64,000 nt of DNA, taken from positions 42,148,010 to 42,212,009 of the forward strand of contig OX352763.1 in assembly GCA_947095585.1 (NCBI GenBank). Reading direction: 5' to 3'. The translations under genes were made by a program, and so were the position numbers. The stretch comes from Nephrocerus scutellatus. Its lineage: Eukaryota > Arthropoda > Insecta > Diptera > Pipunculidae. This document shows positions 35,757 through 46,800 of the stretch, in pieces. The notes beneath the pieces were generated by a model. It was not told the DNA's origin and made no database searches. It was given only the letters and a program-made list of their open reading frames with translations. Positions within the stretch are counted from its first letter, which is position 1. The number at the start of each line of letters is the position of its first letter.

Positions 35757-37014
35757 AGGGTGACTGACACGAAGTGTAAACGCCACAGAATTTTTATTTT
35801 TTGATGAATTTTATTGAATCAAAGTAAAAAATGTCCACAAATATTTAATATTTCGAATTGCATTAGCAGTTTTCGATTTGGCCACCCTTAGCCGCGATGA
35901 TGGCCTTCAAACGGGCGACAAAGCTATTGCATGCAGCATGAAAGTGGCTCTGCGGTATTTTGGCCCATTCCCGGCGAAGCGCTTGCTTGAGATGATCGAC
36001 AATTTGGTATTTTTTTGTCCCAACCTTGCTCTTCAAAATACCCTAAACCGAGAAGTCTAGCGGATTTGCATCCGATGAATTTGGTGGCCATTGGGCAGTG
36101 GAAATGAACCGCGGAACGTTGTTTCTCAGCCAATCTTGATTGACGCGCGCTTTATGACTCGGCGCCGAGTCCTGTTGAAATGTCCAGGCTCTGCGGCCAA
36201 AATATTTTCATGCCCAAGGCTTCAACGCTCCCTCCAACACATGATCCCGATAAATTTGAGCATTTATCTTGATGCCACGGTCCAAAAAACAAGTGGTGAA
36301 CGGCTTTCGGCCGTTATGGCGGCCCAAACCATCACCATCGGCGACGCTTGTTTACTAGTTGCAATTCGTTGGTCCAAATTTTCAGTATAAAGGCCGGGCA
36401 AGTAAATCCGGTCGTTTTGCTTTGTTCACATATTGCTCAATAACGAACGGTGACTCATCGGAGATAACCAAATTCGGCAAATCGCCACTCTAGTGAAAGC
36501 GTAACAACTCCTTTGCTCTTTCCACTCTAACTTTTTTTTGAGCATCGGTGAGACCATGCGTTTTTGAATTTCAAGGCCTTTAGTCCAAGATGATCTTTCA
36601 ATATGTGCTGCATCCGTTCGAGCGAAATGTTCGCCTCACGAGCCATTTTTCTGCCGCTACGGCGCGGATTCCGAGCCAATTTGGCCTTCACCTTCCATGG
36701 CGTTTTGCAATGCTGCCAGTATCGTTATAACGATTTATGGTGCGATACACAAACATTTTATTCACATGCAGATGTTTTAACTGGTTAACAATCTGCGGCT
36801 GTGGTTTTCCAGACAAATACAGAGCAATCACATTATTACGCTTGAATTCCATTGCGGATAACTTTTTTCTGAATATTTCCCACTAAAATGCTTTTGTACG
36901 CTTGTAAACAATGGAATGAACTGTCATTAGTGTAAATAAATTGAGCGCTCTGTCATCACTGGTTTAACAGCAATGACAGTCTGAAGTTGGTAGCACTTCG
37001 TGTCAGTCACCCGG
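35757..37014 (-). mobile_element. maT-like (DD37D) mariner relative with both TIRs
   Basis: The ends are gggtgactgacacgaagtg and its exact complement cacttcgtgtcagtcaccc (36,994-37,012). TA is found just outside at 35,755-35,756 and 37,015-37,016, with one or two unmatched bases. The size (1,258 bp) is normal for mariner-type elements, so the element is structurally complete and damaged only by small changes. Confidence 0.88.
35880..36852 (-). pseudogene. maT-like transposase with frameshifts
   Basis: The minus strand starts with ATG at 36,852 and reads MEFKRNNVIALYLSGKPQPQ through the first helix-turn-helix (NKMFVYRTINRYNDTGSIAKRHG). It then shifts frame repeatedly. Later blocks are ARNPRRSGRKMAREANIS, ILKDHLGLKALKF, VISDESPFVIEQYVNKAKR (first Asp), MVMVWAAITAESRSPLVF, and a damaged end around 35,900-36,100. 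The spacing expected for this family is DD37D, but the second and third Asp regions are too worn here to count. Remnants at 9,612-11,170 are relatives. Confidence 0.85.
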
Positions 37015-37264
37015 TATTCTCTTGAATAAGAAAAGATTAGATTCAACTTCGTGCCGTGCCCGTTTATATTGGTTTCAAATACTTTCATTAGAACTTTTCA
37101 ATTTTATTATTTTTTATTAATTATTGTTTCGATGTGAACTATTTGAACTTTAATTCTGTTAAAAATATTAAATATCAAATTTATCTACAGTATTTCGACT
37201 GCGTCAACCAACCAGGAAGAAGTACAGCGAATACTTAAATATTTTAATTAACATCAAAAATTTT

Positions 37265-38460
37265 AATTTTTAAATTATCTATATTAACTTCTATTAACTT
37301 CTCGTGGCTGGCTGGCCAAATCTTGTGATCAATTTTTAACCCACTTGCTAAAACCCGATTTTATTTAAATTCTCTATATTAACTTCGCTTACCCGTGGCT
37401 GGCTGGCTGGTGGGTTGAATCTTGTGACCAATTTTTAACCTACTTCATAAGCCCGATTCTATCCAAACTTTGCATACATGTATATTTCCCATGACAATAC
37501 TTTCTATTAATATGGGCTCCCATACAAATTTTTAGTGCGATCACTACCAAATGTTTACAAAAAGTGTTGTCCATCGAAGATACACATGCGTATAAAATTT
37601 GAAGAAAATTGGGTAAATTTTGTAAAAAGTTGTATGGGAGCCCCCTGAACTTGAGGCCCGAGGAGCCCCAAATTTTAATAGAAAGTATTGTCACCGGAAA
37701 TATACATGTTTGCAAAATTTATATAAAATCGGACTTTGGGAAGTGCGTTAAAAATTTATCAGAAAATCTGACCAGTTGTTGATTAAAAATTAATCACAAG
37801 ATTTGGTGTCCGCCAGCAAGCCAGCCAGCCACGGGCACCCGAAGTTAATATAGAGAATTTAAAAATTAAAATTGTTCATGTAAATTCAAATACTTAAAAG
37901 TATACTGAATTCCACTATAAATGAAGAAAAATTAAACAACCCATAAAAATTTAAATTTTTCGTGTAAATTCTCTAATCGGGGATAAACTATTTGCAAAGT
38001 TTGAATAAAATCGGGTAAATCCCCGATCACTCCAAAGTTTTTACAATGATCATATCCATAGATCATATAAAATTTGAAGAAAATTGGGCTAATTTAAAAA
38101 AAAATTATATGGGAGCCAGTCGCCCCTGGTGCCACTTCCAATTTTTTACAAAGAGCGTTGTCCATAGGACATGTGTGTTTAAAATTTAAAGAAAATCGGG
38201 TACATTTTTAAATTTTGTATGGGTCCCTCCGACAACGGGGTCCGATAACTCCAAAATTTTTTTCATCGGAGTTACACATGCATATAAAATTTGAATGAAA
38301 TCGGGTATTTTTTTTTCAAAATTTTGTATGGGTGCCTCCCGACCCCAGTGCCCGATAACTTCTAAAGCTTTACAAAAAGTGTTGTCCATCGGAGACACAC
38401 ATTCATATAAAATTTGAAGAAAACCGGTAATTTTTTTTTTATAAAATTTGTATCTGTCGA
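37265..38460. repeat. ~145-bp-unit family: inverted pair plus tandem units
   Basis: A left end (aaattctctatattaacttc, gtggctggctggctgg; 37,290-37,410) is mirrored at 37,815-37,862 (agccagccagccacgggc, gaagttaatatagagaattt), giving an element of about 600 bp with TIRs. It continues to 38,460 with about four more units, each with an atcggagatacacatgcgta-like box, aaatttgaagaaaa.cggg and gtatgggagcc. The second half starts with the family's other end (aaattctctaatcgggga). Confidence 0.8.
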
Positions 38461-38589
38461 CTGTATTTGTCGACTGGCCCGATCAATCAAAAAATTTTAC
38501 TCGCAGAAAAGTGCTCATTGATAAACCCCACATTCCTCGCTCTATATTGTAAATATTTTCTTATTTTCAAATGGGGAACCAAATGATAA

Positions 38590-38840
<251 letters not shown>

Positions 38841-39029
38841 TCAGTCGTTTTTCGGAATTACATTTTTTAAATTTTTAATCGTTCTTTCTTTTTAAATCAT
38901 AAAAATTTAAAAGAAAAGAATCAAATTACAAATCTTCATGAAAGGCCTGAATTGGAGGAAGTTACGAGGAACCGCATAGAATCATAAAGAGCACCATTTG
39001 AGTCCAGCTTTTTCGCTCATCTTTGGTGT

Positions 39030-39530
39030 AATGTTTGGTGTTGGAGCTTATCGGCTCGATAGTTGTGCGTGCCTTTTTCGTTTGTTAGGCCTGGTACTAC
39101 AAACGAATCCGGTACATTAAACTGTCGAGTTGTAGGCATTCAAGAAAGAAGTCAGCTAGTTCATGAAAGACCGAATTTTTCAATAGAGACTCCAAGAATT
39201 TTGAAGGCGCACGCATGTCATTTTTTTTGTAATATTTTCTTGGTCAAGGTTTTTTGTAGTTTTCCTTGACCATGATTCATTCATTAAAGCATTTGGACTC
39301 GCGTGGTTTTAGTTTCGTGAACGTTTTTTCCGTATTGCTTTTTTCAATGAATCAGGGAGAATTCCGAGAAAATAAAATTGAAACCGGCTATAAACGTGAG
39401 AAATGTGATATATTGTAAATCAGATTTCTCCGATTTAATTCTTAATTTTAATAATGGGCTTAGCCCACCTTATTGCCGTGGCGTAAGTCATTCAGGGAGT
39501 ATTCCCTTGGCAATAAGTTTAAATATAAAA
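39030..39530 (+). repeat. ~500-bp module, inverted copy of 34,020-34,540
   Basis: Starts near atcggctcgatagttgtgcg and ends near attccctttggcaataag-type wording. The opposite orientation to the other copy means the pair brackets about 4.5 kb, including the maT element and the microsatellite. Confidence 0.75.
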
Positions 39531-40476
39531 AACTTATTGCCACAAAAGCATTAACCATTTCATTTGATTAAAAATGTGGTAAGATTTGGACTGGTATTTT
39601 TGGACATACAAAATTGTCTAGAGCTTGAAAATTCAGAACGCTTTATTAGCATAAGCATTGCCAGAGTAGAACTTTAAAACGCATTAGAGAAGAGAAGAAA
39701 GAAGATTAAATGAAACTTCGCCACTTTTAGTTTCATTATAATTCAATCTAGAATATATTTCTAGGTTTTATTTTCAATTTTAATTTTTGAAGATAACGTT
39801 TTCTTGGTTTTTCTTCATCATTTTTATATCCTTCGTTTGTATCTATTGTGTGTGTGGTTCACTTTATAAATAAGATTCATAATTTTACAAGGAATAATAA
39901 GGCAGCATTTTTCATTATAATTTGTTGTTTACACACAATCTCTCAGATGCATTGTATTTTACTAATAGTTGTTTTTTACTTTTCTACTCGTATTTTATAT
40001 GAATAGTTCATGTTGATGTTCTTTTTTATACACTCGTACTTCTTATATAGTTGAATAAAATTAATTTAAATTTATAATTTTGGCTTATCAAAACATTTCA
40101 TATTTTACATACTAACTAACTACGCTGTAATGCTAGTAATTATGTTTTTGCTAACTTCGATTTGTTTGTCCTTGTTTTGTTGTTAATCGTTAATTGAATA
40201 GAATTTGTTTATAGAAGTTTTGTTTAGTTGTAATAATTAACTCTAGAAATCACAATATGTTATACATTTTTTCTTACTTTAATTGATTTATTTTACAAAT
40301 AACGTATCATTTTTAGGTTAAAATCTAAAAAATTGACATTACAAATTATAGATAAAATATTAAGTTGCATTTGTATCTAATTGTTTATAGCTATTAATAT
40401 ATAGGTAGTATATTTATATATATATGTATATGTTGCACACGTCCTTCAGTGCCGACGAGGTGGTTTTGTCTGTGTA
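39531..40476 (-). other. Probable 3' UTR and 3' flank of kirre
   Basis: Very AT-rich, low in recognised repeats, directly 3' of the kirre stop codon. Several AATAAA hexamers exist on the minus strand (for example 40,287-40,292 and 39,767-39,772). In such AT-rich DNA none can be chosen with confidence. Confidence 0.5.
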
Positions 40477-40958
40477 TTAAACATGAGTTGCCAGAGCACC
40501 CTTTTTAGTGTTTCCGTTCGACGGCAAAATAAATTGTCCCGATGGGCTTTGCACAGTCGATGTTGTTGTCATCGAAGTCATCGACTGTGCGGACGTTGGC
40601 TGTGTTAACGGCGTCACAGCCGCCAGGGTGTTGCTACTTGCAGTCAGATTGCTGCTGCTACCACTGAAACTTCCCGGACCGGCGATTCCGCCAATATTGT
40701 TTGAAGCGCCACCACTGGAGCCAAACGATTTTAGACTGGCGATGCCAACACCACCATTACTGAGGCCAGTGACTGTGCCACTACTTATGTTATGATTTCG
40801 TGGTGCATGGTATGGTGGAGGTGCAGGTGTTGCAGCTGGATTCGCTGTACTTGGCGGTGGTAGAGGTGGGAGAATTGAACTCGAACTTCGCAGGTAGGGA
40901 TTGCCGTAGATGGCGCTGAAGCGACTGTCAATGCCATTTTGGAGAAGCGGTTGACCAC
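40477..40958 (-). CDS. kirre: kirre coding exon 9 (C-terminal tail, PDZ ligand)
   Basis: The acceptor attgcag precedes 40,958 and the stop TAA is at 40,479-40,477. It encodes residues 723-881 (counting from the Met at 49,202). A conserved block (RFSAIYGNPYLRSSSS) is followed by Pro-rich (LPPLPPPSTANPAATPAPPP) and Ser/Gly/Thr-rich low-complexity tail. The last residues are THV, a class I PDZ ligand typical of Kirre/Neph receptors, through which they bind scaffold proteins at cell contacts. A 3.4-kb intron separates this exon from exon 8, the largest intron inside the coding part apart from intron 2. Confidence 0.95.
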
Positions 40959-41304
40959 CTGCAATGGGAAAAGGATAAAGAGATTATTTTTTTATTTTAT
41001 TTTTCTAACTAACGTAAATTATTATAGCATTATAAAAACATTCTTAAACTATCTTAGAAGTTAAGTGGCAAAAACTATTAATTTAATTTATTCATCTGTC
41101 AATTGGCATAAAGTAGTAAGCACGCGAAAAGAACTACCTAGAAAGCTCATCCAGAAGCGTTTGCTTTACTCAGCAAAGAAACCTTAACACTTTAGTTATC
41201 GGCAGGGGTTCTAATAATTGAAGCGCATTATCTGTCAATGTCTAAATACATATAATGCATAAATGCTATTAAAAATATACCCTTTTTTTACAACTTTTAT
41301 TTTT

Positions 41305-41725
41305 ATTTTTAAATTCTCTATATTAACTTCGCGTGCACGTGGCTGGCTGGTCAGATTTTCTGATCAATTTTTAACCCACTTCCCATAGCCCGATTTTATT
41401 GAAATTTTGCCCTCGGACCTCGGGGGCTCCCATACAAATATTTTAAAAAATTTACCCGATTTTTTTAAAATTTTATACAAATGTGTATCTCCGCTGGAAA
41501 ACACTTTTTGTAAAAATTTTGGAGAGATCGGGCCCCTGGGTCGGTGGGGCACCCATACAAATTTTTGTTTTTTTATTATCTATTTTTAACGCACTTCCTA
41601 AGACCTGATTTTCCTGAAATTTTGTACACATGTGTATTTCCAGTGACAATACTTTCTTTTAAAATTTGGAAGTGATCGGGCCCCGGGTTCGGCCGCAAGG
41701 CCCTTATAAATTTTTTTAATTTCTT
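41305..41725 (+). repeat. ~145-bp-unit family in kirre intron 8
   Basis: Starts aaattctctatattaacttc, with cgtggctggctgg, and contains two to three units with acaaatgtgtatctccgctg and ggcccctgggtcggtggggc. No splice disruption is expected because it lies well inside the intron. Confidence 0.8.
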
Positions 41726-42184
41726 ATAGTGACATCAGATACCGTCGTTCTTTAATGACTGTGTGCGGTGTGTGCTGCGCAGTCGGCATGGTTTTGGTGG
41801 TGGAGAGAGAGAGACAGAGAGAAATCTTAGCTCACGCACAAATGAACCCAGCAAATGAAACGAGACATAAATGTTTTATGATTAATTAAACTTACTTATT
41901 TATTGAATTGTATTTTTATTGATGTCGTTTTTTTGTTGTTGTCGATATCAACTTACAGATAGAACAACAAGTTTTCGCAATATTCTGTCATTTTGCGTTT
42001 TCATAAATTAGTTCAGAGCAGTGAAAGAGTTCTCAAGATAAATGTTCGTGTTTCTTATTTGCTCAGAGTATGAGCGTGCTCTAAGTGCTCAGAACTAAAT
42101 GATCTGAGCATTTTCAATTTTAACATCTGATGTCAAATGTCTCTTTTGATGAATTTCTCCTACAATAAAAAAAAATAAAAAATG

Positions 42185-42300
42185 ACCCAGGATCGAGTGG
42201 CTCCATATGAATTTCTGCGATTAGAGAATTTAGATGAAAAATTTTAATTTTTATGGGTTGTTTTTTTATAATGTACACACGCTCAAGGGGTTTGCACCCT
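42185..42300 (+). repeat. ~145-bp-unit family, terminal fragment
   Basis: Holds only the end of the family: ggatcgagtggctccatatg, gagaatttagatgaaaaatt, ttatgggttgttttttt. The same end is at 2,230-2,280 and 59,840-59,890. Confidence 0.65.
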
Positions 42301-42432
42301 TATAATGCTTAGCGCAGCATGGACGTTCGGAAATTAAGGAGCGGAAGTGGTGAGATGTCTATGCACGTGTGTCTTAAATTACTGTAGATCATACAAATTT
42401 GGGAACAGAGTCGGGCAATTCAATCCACATAA

Positions 42433-42873
42433 CTATTGTGCGGCTGAAGAAGGAATCTCTGAATTGGTTGGTACGTCGGAAGAAAGGTCTAATGGTAGAC
42501 CCGTGAGCTCGAGTTGAGGCACGGGTATTTCGGATGGGTTGGAGGATGGGCGGTATGTATCTGGATATTTCTTTTGAGCACCGCTTATGGAAAAGCGATA
42601 AAACAGTGACGATTTCTCGATATTTACGTCACCAATCAGTTTTATCGCGCGGTTCTGAATTTTGTCGGAAAGACGCAATGTGGTCTTGGTAGAACCTGCC
42701 CAGACAATACAGTAGGATTGAAGTTTAGGGCGAATATCTGCCTTGTAAATAGTAGTCAGGTCTGAAGGAGTGAAGTACATCTTGCTTCGTTTTAGAAAAC
42801 ATAAACAATTCGCAGCATTCTTAGCGGTGGTAAATATGTGGTCATTCCAAAGAAGTTTGTTGTTAAAGCACAT
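42433..42873 (-). pseudogene. CR1-type LINE 3' fragment in kirre intron 8
   Basis: The frame encodes the region after the reverse transcriptase core: LLWNDHIFTTAKNAANCLCFLKRSKMYFTPSDLTTIYKADIRPKLQSYCIVWAG, then LRLSDKIQNRAIKLIGD and SLFYRF. After that comes low-complexity Pro/Ser sequence that does not fit the family, so the end is an unrelated fusion or a shift. Same strand as kirre. No tail or target duplication recognised. Confidence 0.75.
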
Positions 42874-42934
42874 GCAGAGTATTGCATGCAGCCTTACAAG
42901 ATTGCATGAGTTTCCAACATAACGAACGCTCCAT

Positions 42935-43095
42935 TAGGGGGCACTCACCATGGGAAAACTTAATACTTAAGTCTTACAAGATTGTATGGATTTTGGTTTT
43001 GACAAAAAAAATTGTTTTATCGTTATGTTGTAAATCCATCCAATCTTGTAAGTCTTAAGTATTAAGTTTTCCCATGGTGAGAGCGTCCTTACCTG
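42935..43095. repeat. Near-perfect palindromic MITE (~65-bp arms)
   Basis: The left arm reads caccatgggaaaacttaata, cttaagtcttacaagattgt. The right arm is its reverse complement (caatcttgtaagtcttaagt, attaagttttcccatggtga). The loop contains ttgacaaaaaaaattg. The arms match almost perfectly, more closely than in the copies at 21,105 and 24,205, suggesting a younger insertion. A partial arm also precedes it at 42,893-42,925. Confidence 0.9.
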
Positions 43096-43723
43096 CTTGA
43101 AGACAATAAATGACCGACCATGTATAAAAGAATGTACTCGAAATTAAACTATAAACATAAACCACTGTACAGCACCACTGAACAGTACAGTACAGAGTGT
43201 CATAGTACTTTTTATATAAATTGGGAAGTCCCAGTTGATTTTGGGGGTATATTTCTTTACCCCGCTTAGCCAGAGTAGTAAAACCTTAAAGAAGAGGTAT
43301 TAAAGAATTCGATATGCTAAATAAATTGACACTGAAGTGCAGGTTTGCTTGGACTAATGTGTAAAGCTGAATAAAAATATCCGGAGCACTTCAACCTGGC
43401 ACTGGAGATAGTTCTTCGATACTCTGGTGTTATATCCTAAAATATCATCTAGAGCTTAAGCAAATACTGAGATTTATATCAGCGCAAGAGCTTGAATAGA
43501 AATACAAGACGCTTTAATCTAGTTAGTGGCACAAAATCTGGGACTGCATATATTGACGAGAGCATAACAATGATGGCCGCCCCTTCGCTGGCTACGAACG
43601 AAAGATCCAATATTGGTGCCACAATTTTGATTGTGAGCACGGTTGAAAAAGCATGAACTAGAAACGCACACGGTGTCTTAAAGCCAACAAAGTCTATATA
43701 AACTCGGTCAAGGCTGTTAAATT

Positions 43724-44203
43724 CTAGGAATTAAACAAAATCCCAGGTAAAGCTGATGATAATCCGAGACTTGCGATCTCAGCAAATGGCATTCCGAATT
43801 CTTGGGGCACGATGATACGAGAGAGTGTTTTTTTCTGATTAAACTGCATCGGGTCATTGTGTCTACAGCCCCAATAGTATTCGTTAGGACAGTCCTGTAA
43901 AGAGTCATTGGCATAATTGGCGGGGAAATGCGATTCTGAATTGTCTGTCGCAATCCAATCAACAAGCGCCGTCACGAGCTGCAAAAAATCACACTGGGCA
44001 AGCTTCGGTGTGATCAGAACACCTGCTCGATAATTCACAACTCGACAGCGGGGCAGACAAAGCCTCAGTTGGTAGGCTAGCGTGATCAGATTGTTTATAG
44101 ATGACTTAATAGGTGAGATCATCATGAAATCGGTATAGTTGGAAGGGAATTTGAGGGAGTCCAGAACTGGGAAACTCGTTAATTTCTCAATAACAGGAAC
44201 CAA
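43724..44203 (-). other. Unidentified 159-codon reading frame in kirre intron 8
   Basis: Open for 159 codons from an ATG at 44,203, with mixed, non-repetitive codon use that looks coding. It contains DSLKFPSNYTDFMM, NNLITLAYQLRLCLPRC, DFLQLVTALVDWIA and CPNEYYWGCRHNDPMQF. Beyond its stop, another frame (about 43,500-43,720) also looks coding, with VYIDFVGFKTPCAFLVHAF and a hydrophobic stretch. VYIDFVG loosely resembles the opening of a retroviral-type integrase core, so a decayed retroelement is one option; a nested gene is another. I do not recognise the family. Confidence 0.3.
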
Positions 44204-44367
44204 GAAGTAAAAATTACTATAAGCAGATCAACTGTCAAGATGAAATGTTTAAGGAAGCCAAATACAGGAAACATTTTATATTGCGCAGGCCCAACCAGGT
44301 TCAATTATTGCTTATTTTTAATTGAAAATATCGAATTACTCTGTATAAAGATTGACATATCTCTTAC

Positions 44368-44654
44368 CTAAAAATCCATTCTGCATCGAGTTCACGCCCG
44401 TTTGCATGCAGTGCGGATCATTTCGACTGCGCGGCAAACTCATATTACCCGTCGATATGGGGTTACTGTAGTGCGGTAAAGTGGATGACATAGTGGCCGA
44501 TTTGTTTGCGTTTGGACCACTTTCCGTCGGAGCACTATAGTCGAGAGCGTACTCAAAGTACGGCGCATAACCATTGCTGTCTTTGTAGTCCTGATTTTTG
44601 ATATTTTTCATGTGGCACTGTCGACTGAAGCGATCCATGTATTCGCCGGAGAAC
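44368..44654 (-). CDS. kirre: kirre coding exon 8 (cytoplasmic)
   Basis: Acceptor caaatag, donor ag|gtaagaga. Encodes residues 627-721 plus parts of the flanking split codons. It begins RFSGEYMDRFSRQCHMKNIK, then NGYAPYFEYALDYSAP and GPNANKSATMSSTLPHYSNP, ending MQNGFLG. The Tyr-containing EYALDYSAP block is the type of site that could be phosphorylated in the Kirre tail; that role is an inference from the family. Confidence 0.95.
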
Positions 44655-44723
44655 CTATTTGGAATAGGAAATGGTGATAGGTTAGAAAATAACACAATTC
44701 TAGCGGCATTTATGCATTCTTAC

Positions 44724-45048
44724 CTATCCTCCAGTTTTACGGGACCCGCCAGCGGAACCCCTAGAGTTGCGCCTTTCACTGATATGTCCGGCATCGGTGT
44801 CGAAGTCAAATTGATGGCAAGGCTCTCAGAGCCGGTCTCTGAATAGTCTACATCGTATGCGGACGAGCGAATGTCACTTTTGAGATCATTGAGCTTATCG
44901 TTAGTCCTTGACGATTCCGGAATGACATCAGCTGGTAGAGGCTTCTTTTTGGTCCGCTTTAGATATACAATAACCAGCATGACAACCATTAGAATGATTG
45001 CTACAGAAGACATTGACCCCATGACTACAAGAAGAACTGGAATTGAGC
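44724..45048 (-). CDS. kirre: kirre coding exon 7 (membrane helix, juxtamembrane tail)
   Basis: Acceptor catcttcag, donor ag|gtaagaat. Encodes residues 519-625 with split codons at both ends. The membrane helix is IPVLLVVMGSMSSVAIILMV continuing through VMLVIVY, followed by the basic stop-transfer KRTKKK. The cytoplasmic part starts PLPADVIPESS, then DYSETGSESLAINLTSTPMP and KGATLGVPLAGPVKLEDR. The PADVIPE and GVPLAGPVK blocks match Kirre better than its paralogue Rst, which supports the assignment. Confidence 0.96.
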
Positions 45049-45111
45049 CTGAAGATGGTAGAAGAGGATTTAAAAATTATTTTGTTAACCGCGTTTAAGT
45101 ATCAAACTTAC

Positions 45112-45538
45112 GTTCAGCAATCAGTGTGATTACTAGTGAATCGCTGCCGTATGAATTTACCACGGTGCAGTTGTATTTTCCAAAGTGCCGCGATCGACTC
45201 TCCTTGACTACCAGTGAAGCTCTGACGCCCTCAGGAAGGTGTTGCTCGTCAAAATCGTATACATCAGAATCGGCACTGCTGGCATTAATGGGCTGGCCCT
45301 CAAAAGACCACAGAATGTAATCTGCCTTCGGAATACTGAAGGCAAGGCAATCGATTTTCACCCGGTTCCCAACCGATCCGAATTGAACTTTGTGTGAGGT
45401 AATAATAGGCGACCGTTTTACATAAACTGTTGCTTCAGCACCAACTTCCGGAAAACCCATGACATTCGCTTTGCAGTAATACCGCCCAGCAGATTCAGCA
45501 CTAACTTCAAGAGTAAGGTTAGCAGAAGTGCCGACAAC
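45112..45538 (-). CDS. kirre: kirre coding exon 6 (end of Ig4, Ig5)
   Basis: Acceptor cttatag, donor c|gtaagttt. Encodes residues 376-517 and the first base of 518. It finishes Ig4 (ETAGRYYC-like: AESAGRYYCKANVMGF) and contains Ig5: VKIDCLAFSIPKADYILWSF with the first Cys and core Trp, then HFGKYNCTVVNSYGSD with the closing Cys. Ig5 connects to the membrane helix in the next exon. Confidence 0.96.
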
Positions 45539-45602
45539 CTATAAGATAAAATTAATTGTTCACCGCATAACACTCAAAACCTTGAGGGATGAATTTACTT
45601 AC

Positions 45603-45730
45603 CCTCTCGGAATTCTCATTAATCCATTCGATTTCTGGGGCTGGATTACCATCGACTTCGCAGCGCAACGTAACAGTTGCGCCCAGATCTGCCTCCAGTG
45701 AGACGGGACGGTGGCGAAAAATGGGACCAT
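45603..45730 (-). CDS. kirre: kirre coding exon 5 (start of Ig4)
   Basis: 128-bp exon; acceptor gatctatag, donor agg|gtaagtaa. Completes the split Tyr codon and adds 42 codons: GPIFRHRPVSLEADLGATVT, LRCEVDGNP (first Cys of Ig4), IEWINENSER (core Trp). The intron on each side is about 65-70 bp, typical of flies. I recovered it by joining flanking frames; both splice phases agree. Confidence 0.94.
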
Positions 45731-45802
45731 CTATAGATCAACAAAATCCGTGATTAGTCAAATTGAAACTCTCTCTGAAATATTCCTCTCTTCTAAACTC
45801 AC

Positions 45803-46082
45803 AGCTTATGTCGAGCGTTTCGCTCTCTTCACTCTTGCCCACGGCATTGACGACCTCACATTTAACAATGGCATCATGGTACTGGCGCGAGATGTTGTGA
45901 ATCACCATTTTCGTGGTGAAATCTCCGGTAACAAGATCATCATTAATGAACCACCGATAGGTGAGATCATTTGGGTTTGCCTCCGCCTGGCAGGATAGAA
46001 TGACTTCCGCTCCCTCGGGTATTCGGCCAGCGGCAAGGGATCCTCCTACAACCGATACTGAAACTTTGGGTGCGTATTTCAC
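45803..46082 (-). CDS. kirre: kirre coding exon 4 (Ig3)
   Basis: Acceptor ttccttag, donor t|gtgagttt. Encodes residues 240-332 plus one base. Starts VKYAPKVSVSVVGGSLAAGR, then VILSCQAEANPNDLTYRWFI with the first Cys and core Trp, HNISRQYHDAIVKCEVVNAV with the second Cys, and ends TLDIS. This is one whole Ig domain in a single exon. The lack of a Gly-rich insertion after the domain start is Kirre-like rather than Rst-like. Confidence 0.96.
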
Positions 46083-46145
46083 CTAAGGAATTGAGATTTG
46101 TTGTGGTGAAAATCCAATTAAGCAGCTAAATAGATCAAGACTAAC

Positions 46146-46346
46146 CTCAAGAAATAATTTCGCCGATCGATATGTACGATCAGCGGTGTTTTGCGCTTGA
46201 CATGTAAATGTCGTATTGTGATGTTCCTTCTTGGGGGCCAGCTTTAGAATTGATTTCGCCGTAAAGCGACGGGAATCGGCAAGGGGTTCTTTAACATATT
46301 CAATGCCTTTGGTTAAGACGTTTCCCAATCCGTCGATCCATGTTAT
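46146..46346 (-). CDS. kirre: kirre coding exon 3 (most of Ig2)
   Basis: 201 bp, 67 whole codons; acceptor cactcctag, donor gag|gttagtct. Reads ITWIDGLGNVLTKGIEYVKE through KSILKLAPKKEHHNTTFTCQ to TADRTYRSAKLFLE. It provides the core Trp and closing Cys of Ig2. The donor gttagt is a less common but acceptable variant. Confidence 0.96.
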
Positions 46347-46611
46347 CTAGGAGTGAAAAAAGTACTTTACATTCATAAAATTGGTCAAAATAAAGTTTCC
46401 ATCTGAGGATTGTTCTATTCGAAAGTCAAACTCACAAAACCGAAAAAAATTAAATTAAAAACTGCACTGCCGTCCTATAAGATAGTCAAGCGAAGCTTCT
46501 CAGTTTGACATATGTAAAGTTGTAAGTCAGTCTAAAGACTTAATTAAGAGTTATTACCGAATAATTTTCCTCATAAAACTATTCCTATGAATAAAAAAAT
46601 CTCAAAATTAC

Positions 46612-46800
46612 CTTGCTATGGCGTAATTTTGAGATTCGAGCGCTATACAATTGTCTTAAACCAAGTCCCATTAAATTATGACTGGTAGAAGTCGAGATAC
46701 ACGAGTGGAAAAACATTCAAAAAGCAAACACGCGAACGCCCTGTTTATTAGCTTCACCCTTCAGGCTCGCAATAAGGCAAACTTAACTAAAACGGAAAAG
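46612..46800. repeat. Arm of the 12,272 foldback family
   Basis: Shares accaagtcccattaaatta, gactggtagaagtcgagata, acgagtgg and caggctcgcaataag with 12,250-12,375. The opposite arm is missing. Confidence 0.7.

Noticed and set aside
35878..36390. Plus-strand open frames of 60-99 codons
   Set aside because: They are antisense to the minus-strand maT-like transposase.
45711..45998. 95-codon plus-strand frame within kirre
   Set aside because: It is the antisense shadow of kirre exon 4 and a short intron.
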